From assembly GCA_942159475.1 (NCBI GenBank), contig OW804096.1, positions 141,721,442 through 141,785,441 on the forward strand: DNA of 64,000 nucleotides. Direction: 5' to 3'. Positions 63,631 to 64,000 of the stretch are shown here, in pieces (position 1 is the first letter of the stretch; each line of letters starts with the position of its first letter). Origin of the DNA: Sthenelais limicola (Eukaryota; Annelida; Polychaeta; Phyllodocida; Sigalionidae). A model generated the notes under the pieces. That model made no database searches. It was not told the DNA's origin and was given only the letters and a program-made list of their open reading frames with translations. Position numbers and translations under genes: made by a program.

Positions 63631-64000
63631 ATGTGTGTGCTAGGGTGAGTATACATATTTATACATAGCTTAGGTATGAGAGGGAGAGAGAGAGAGAGAG
63701 GATTCGTATATAGGTGTAGGTATGTTAAGGGGTAGGGAAGGTTGGAGGAGAAAATGCTGAATAGTCTCGACCCTGACACACTAAGTTGCCGATCAGCTGT
63801 TGAGATCCATTTGTCAATCACTTATGAGAGGTCAGCGCTGATTGGCTGAGACCTCGGAGCGCACGCGCTGATTGGGCGGGGCTTAAGGGAAGAAGCGACC
63901 AATAGGGTTTGAGTGGTGGATGGTTGGAGAGGCATGGAGGAGAGGTTGGTGGTAGTGGTGTAGTGGTGGTGGTGGGGGAAGGTGGTGGTGCAGGGGCTTA
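63631..64000. other. no gene seen; promoter-like cluster and GGT-rich end
   Basis: (GA)n at 63681-63700 and (GGTGGT)n from 63945. Confidence 0.5.
63838..63905. promoter_or_regulatory. CCAAT / GC-box / CCAAT cluster
   Basis: Within 68 bp there are reverse CCAAT boxes at 63841 and 63871, a consensus GC box GGGCGGGGC at 63874-63882, a CpG-rich GAGCGCACGCGC and a forward CCAAT at 63899. This is typical of a housekeeping promoter. The gene would be outside the window (+) or hidden among repeats (-). Confidence 0.4.

Overview
This looks like nuclear DNA from a metazoan, not a bacterium, phage or organelle. It is AT-rich, gene-poor and full of short transposons and microsatellites, and the few genes have spliceosomal GT/AG sites and TATA boxes. 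A marine invertebrate is most likely. A gastropod mollusc would fit the GTGAGTGAG-led repeat at 4132 and 17804, but that is only a guess. I found no rRNA, tRNA or CRISPR array.

Only two protein genes are well supported. One is a tetraspanin at 33987-34676 (+), coded in one exon, with a plausible TATA box at 32774, a non-coding first exon and a 5'UTR intron. The other is a signal-peptide exon at 19016-19229 (-), bounded by good splice sites, that starts a secreted protein, possibly with an immunoglobulin-like domain. Weaker promoter-like or first-exon signals lie at 16858-17135, 41870-42030, 61459-62292 and 63838-63905.

The rest is dominated by non-autonomous DNA transposons, which I name by letter. 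Family A (68 copies or fragments, about 22% of the window) is a ~235 bp inverted-repeat element starting GGGTCAGATTTTCAG. It leaves 4-bp target duplications and has repeatedly inserted into itself. Its plus orientation here means the end reading CTTCACCAATCCTCTC comes first. I sort copies into subfamilies A1 (core ATCAATGCGATACC), A2 (AATCAATGCAATGCCGAATA), A3 (TGAATGAATACAATACAGAA) and A4 (GAATCAAGACAATAC). Family B (~200 bp, ends CASTCTAGGYCCAAA, also 4-bp duplications) has over 30 copies; B2 is a variant with CTCAGAG in place of CCAAAG. Family C (~350 bp) has AATAGGGG ends. Single or double copies of families D to L are also present, many nested in one another.

Region by region: 1-13 kb is A/B/C copies with CT tracts and short minisatellites. 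11.1-11.7 kb is a two-layer nested element (J/K). 16-19 kb holds a palindromic B element, the D tandem array, a hAT-like element and the secreted-protein exon. 20.3-22.5 kb is one A copy split by a 3 x 514 bp array, a B element and a TA-flanked element. 26 kb holds two copies of a repeat made of a GA tract plus a conserved tail. 32.7-35 kb is the tetraspanin locus. 36-39.5 kb has two long foldback elements. 43.7-44.2 kb is a nest of B, G and B. 52.2-55.9 kb is three adjoining G-rich minisatellites, ending in ~210 units of a 9-bp repeat. 56-64 kb is again A/B/C copies plus CT, GAA and G-rich tracts, ending in a CCAAT/GC-box cluster.

The genes show no common pathway. The coherent story is transposon biology: several short inverted-repeat families colonising a gene-poor region and each other.
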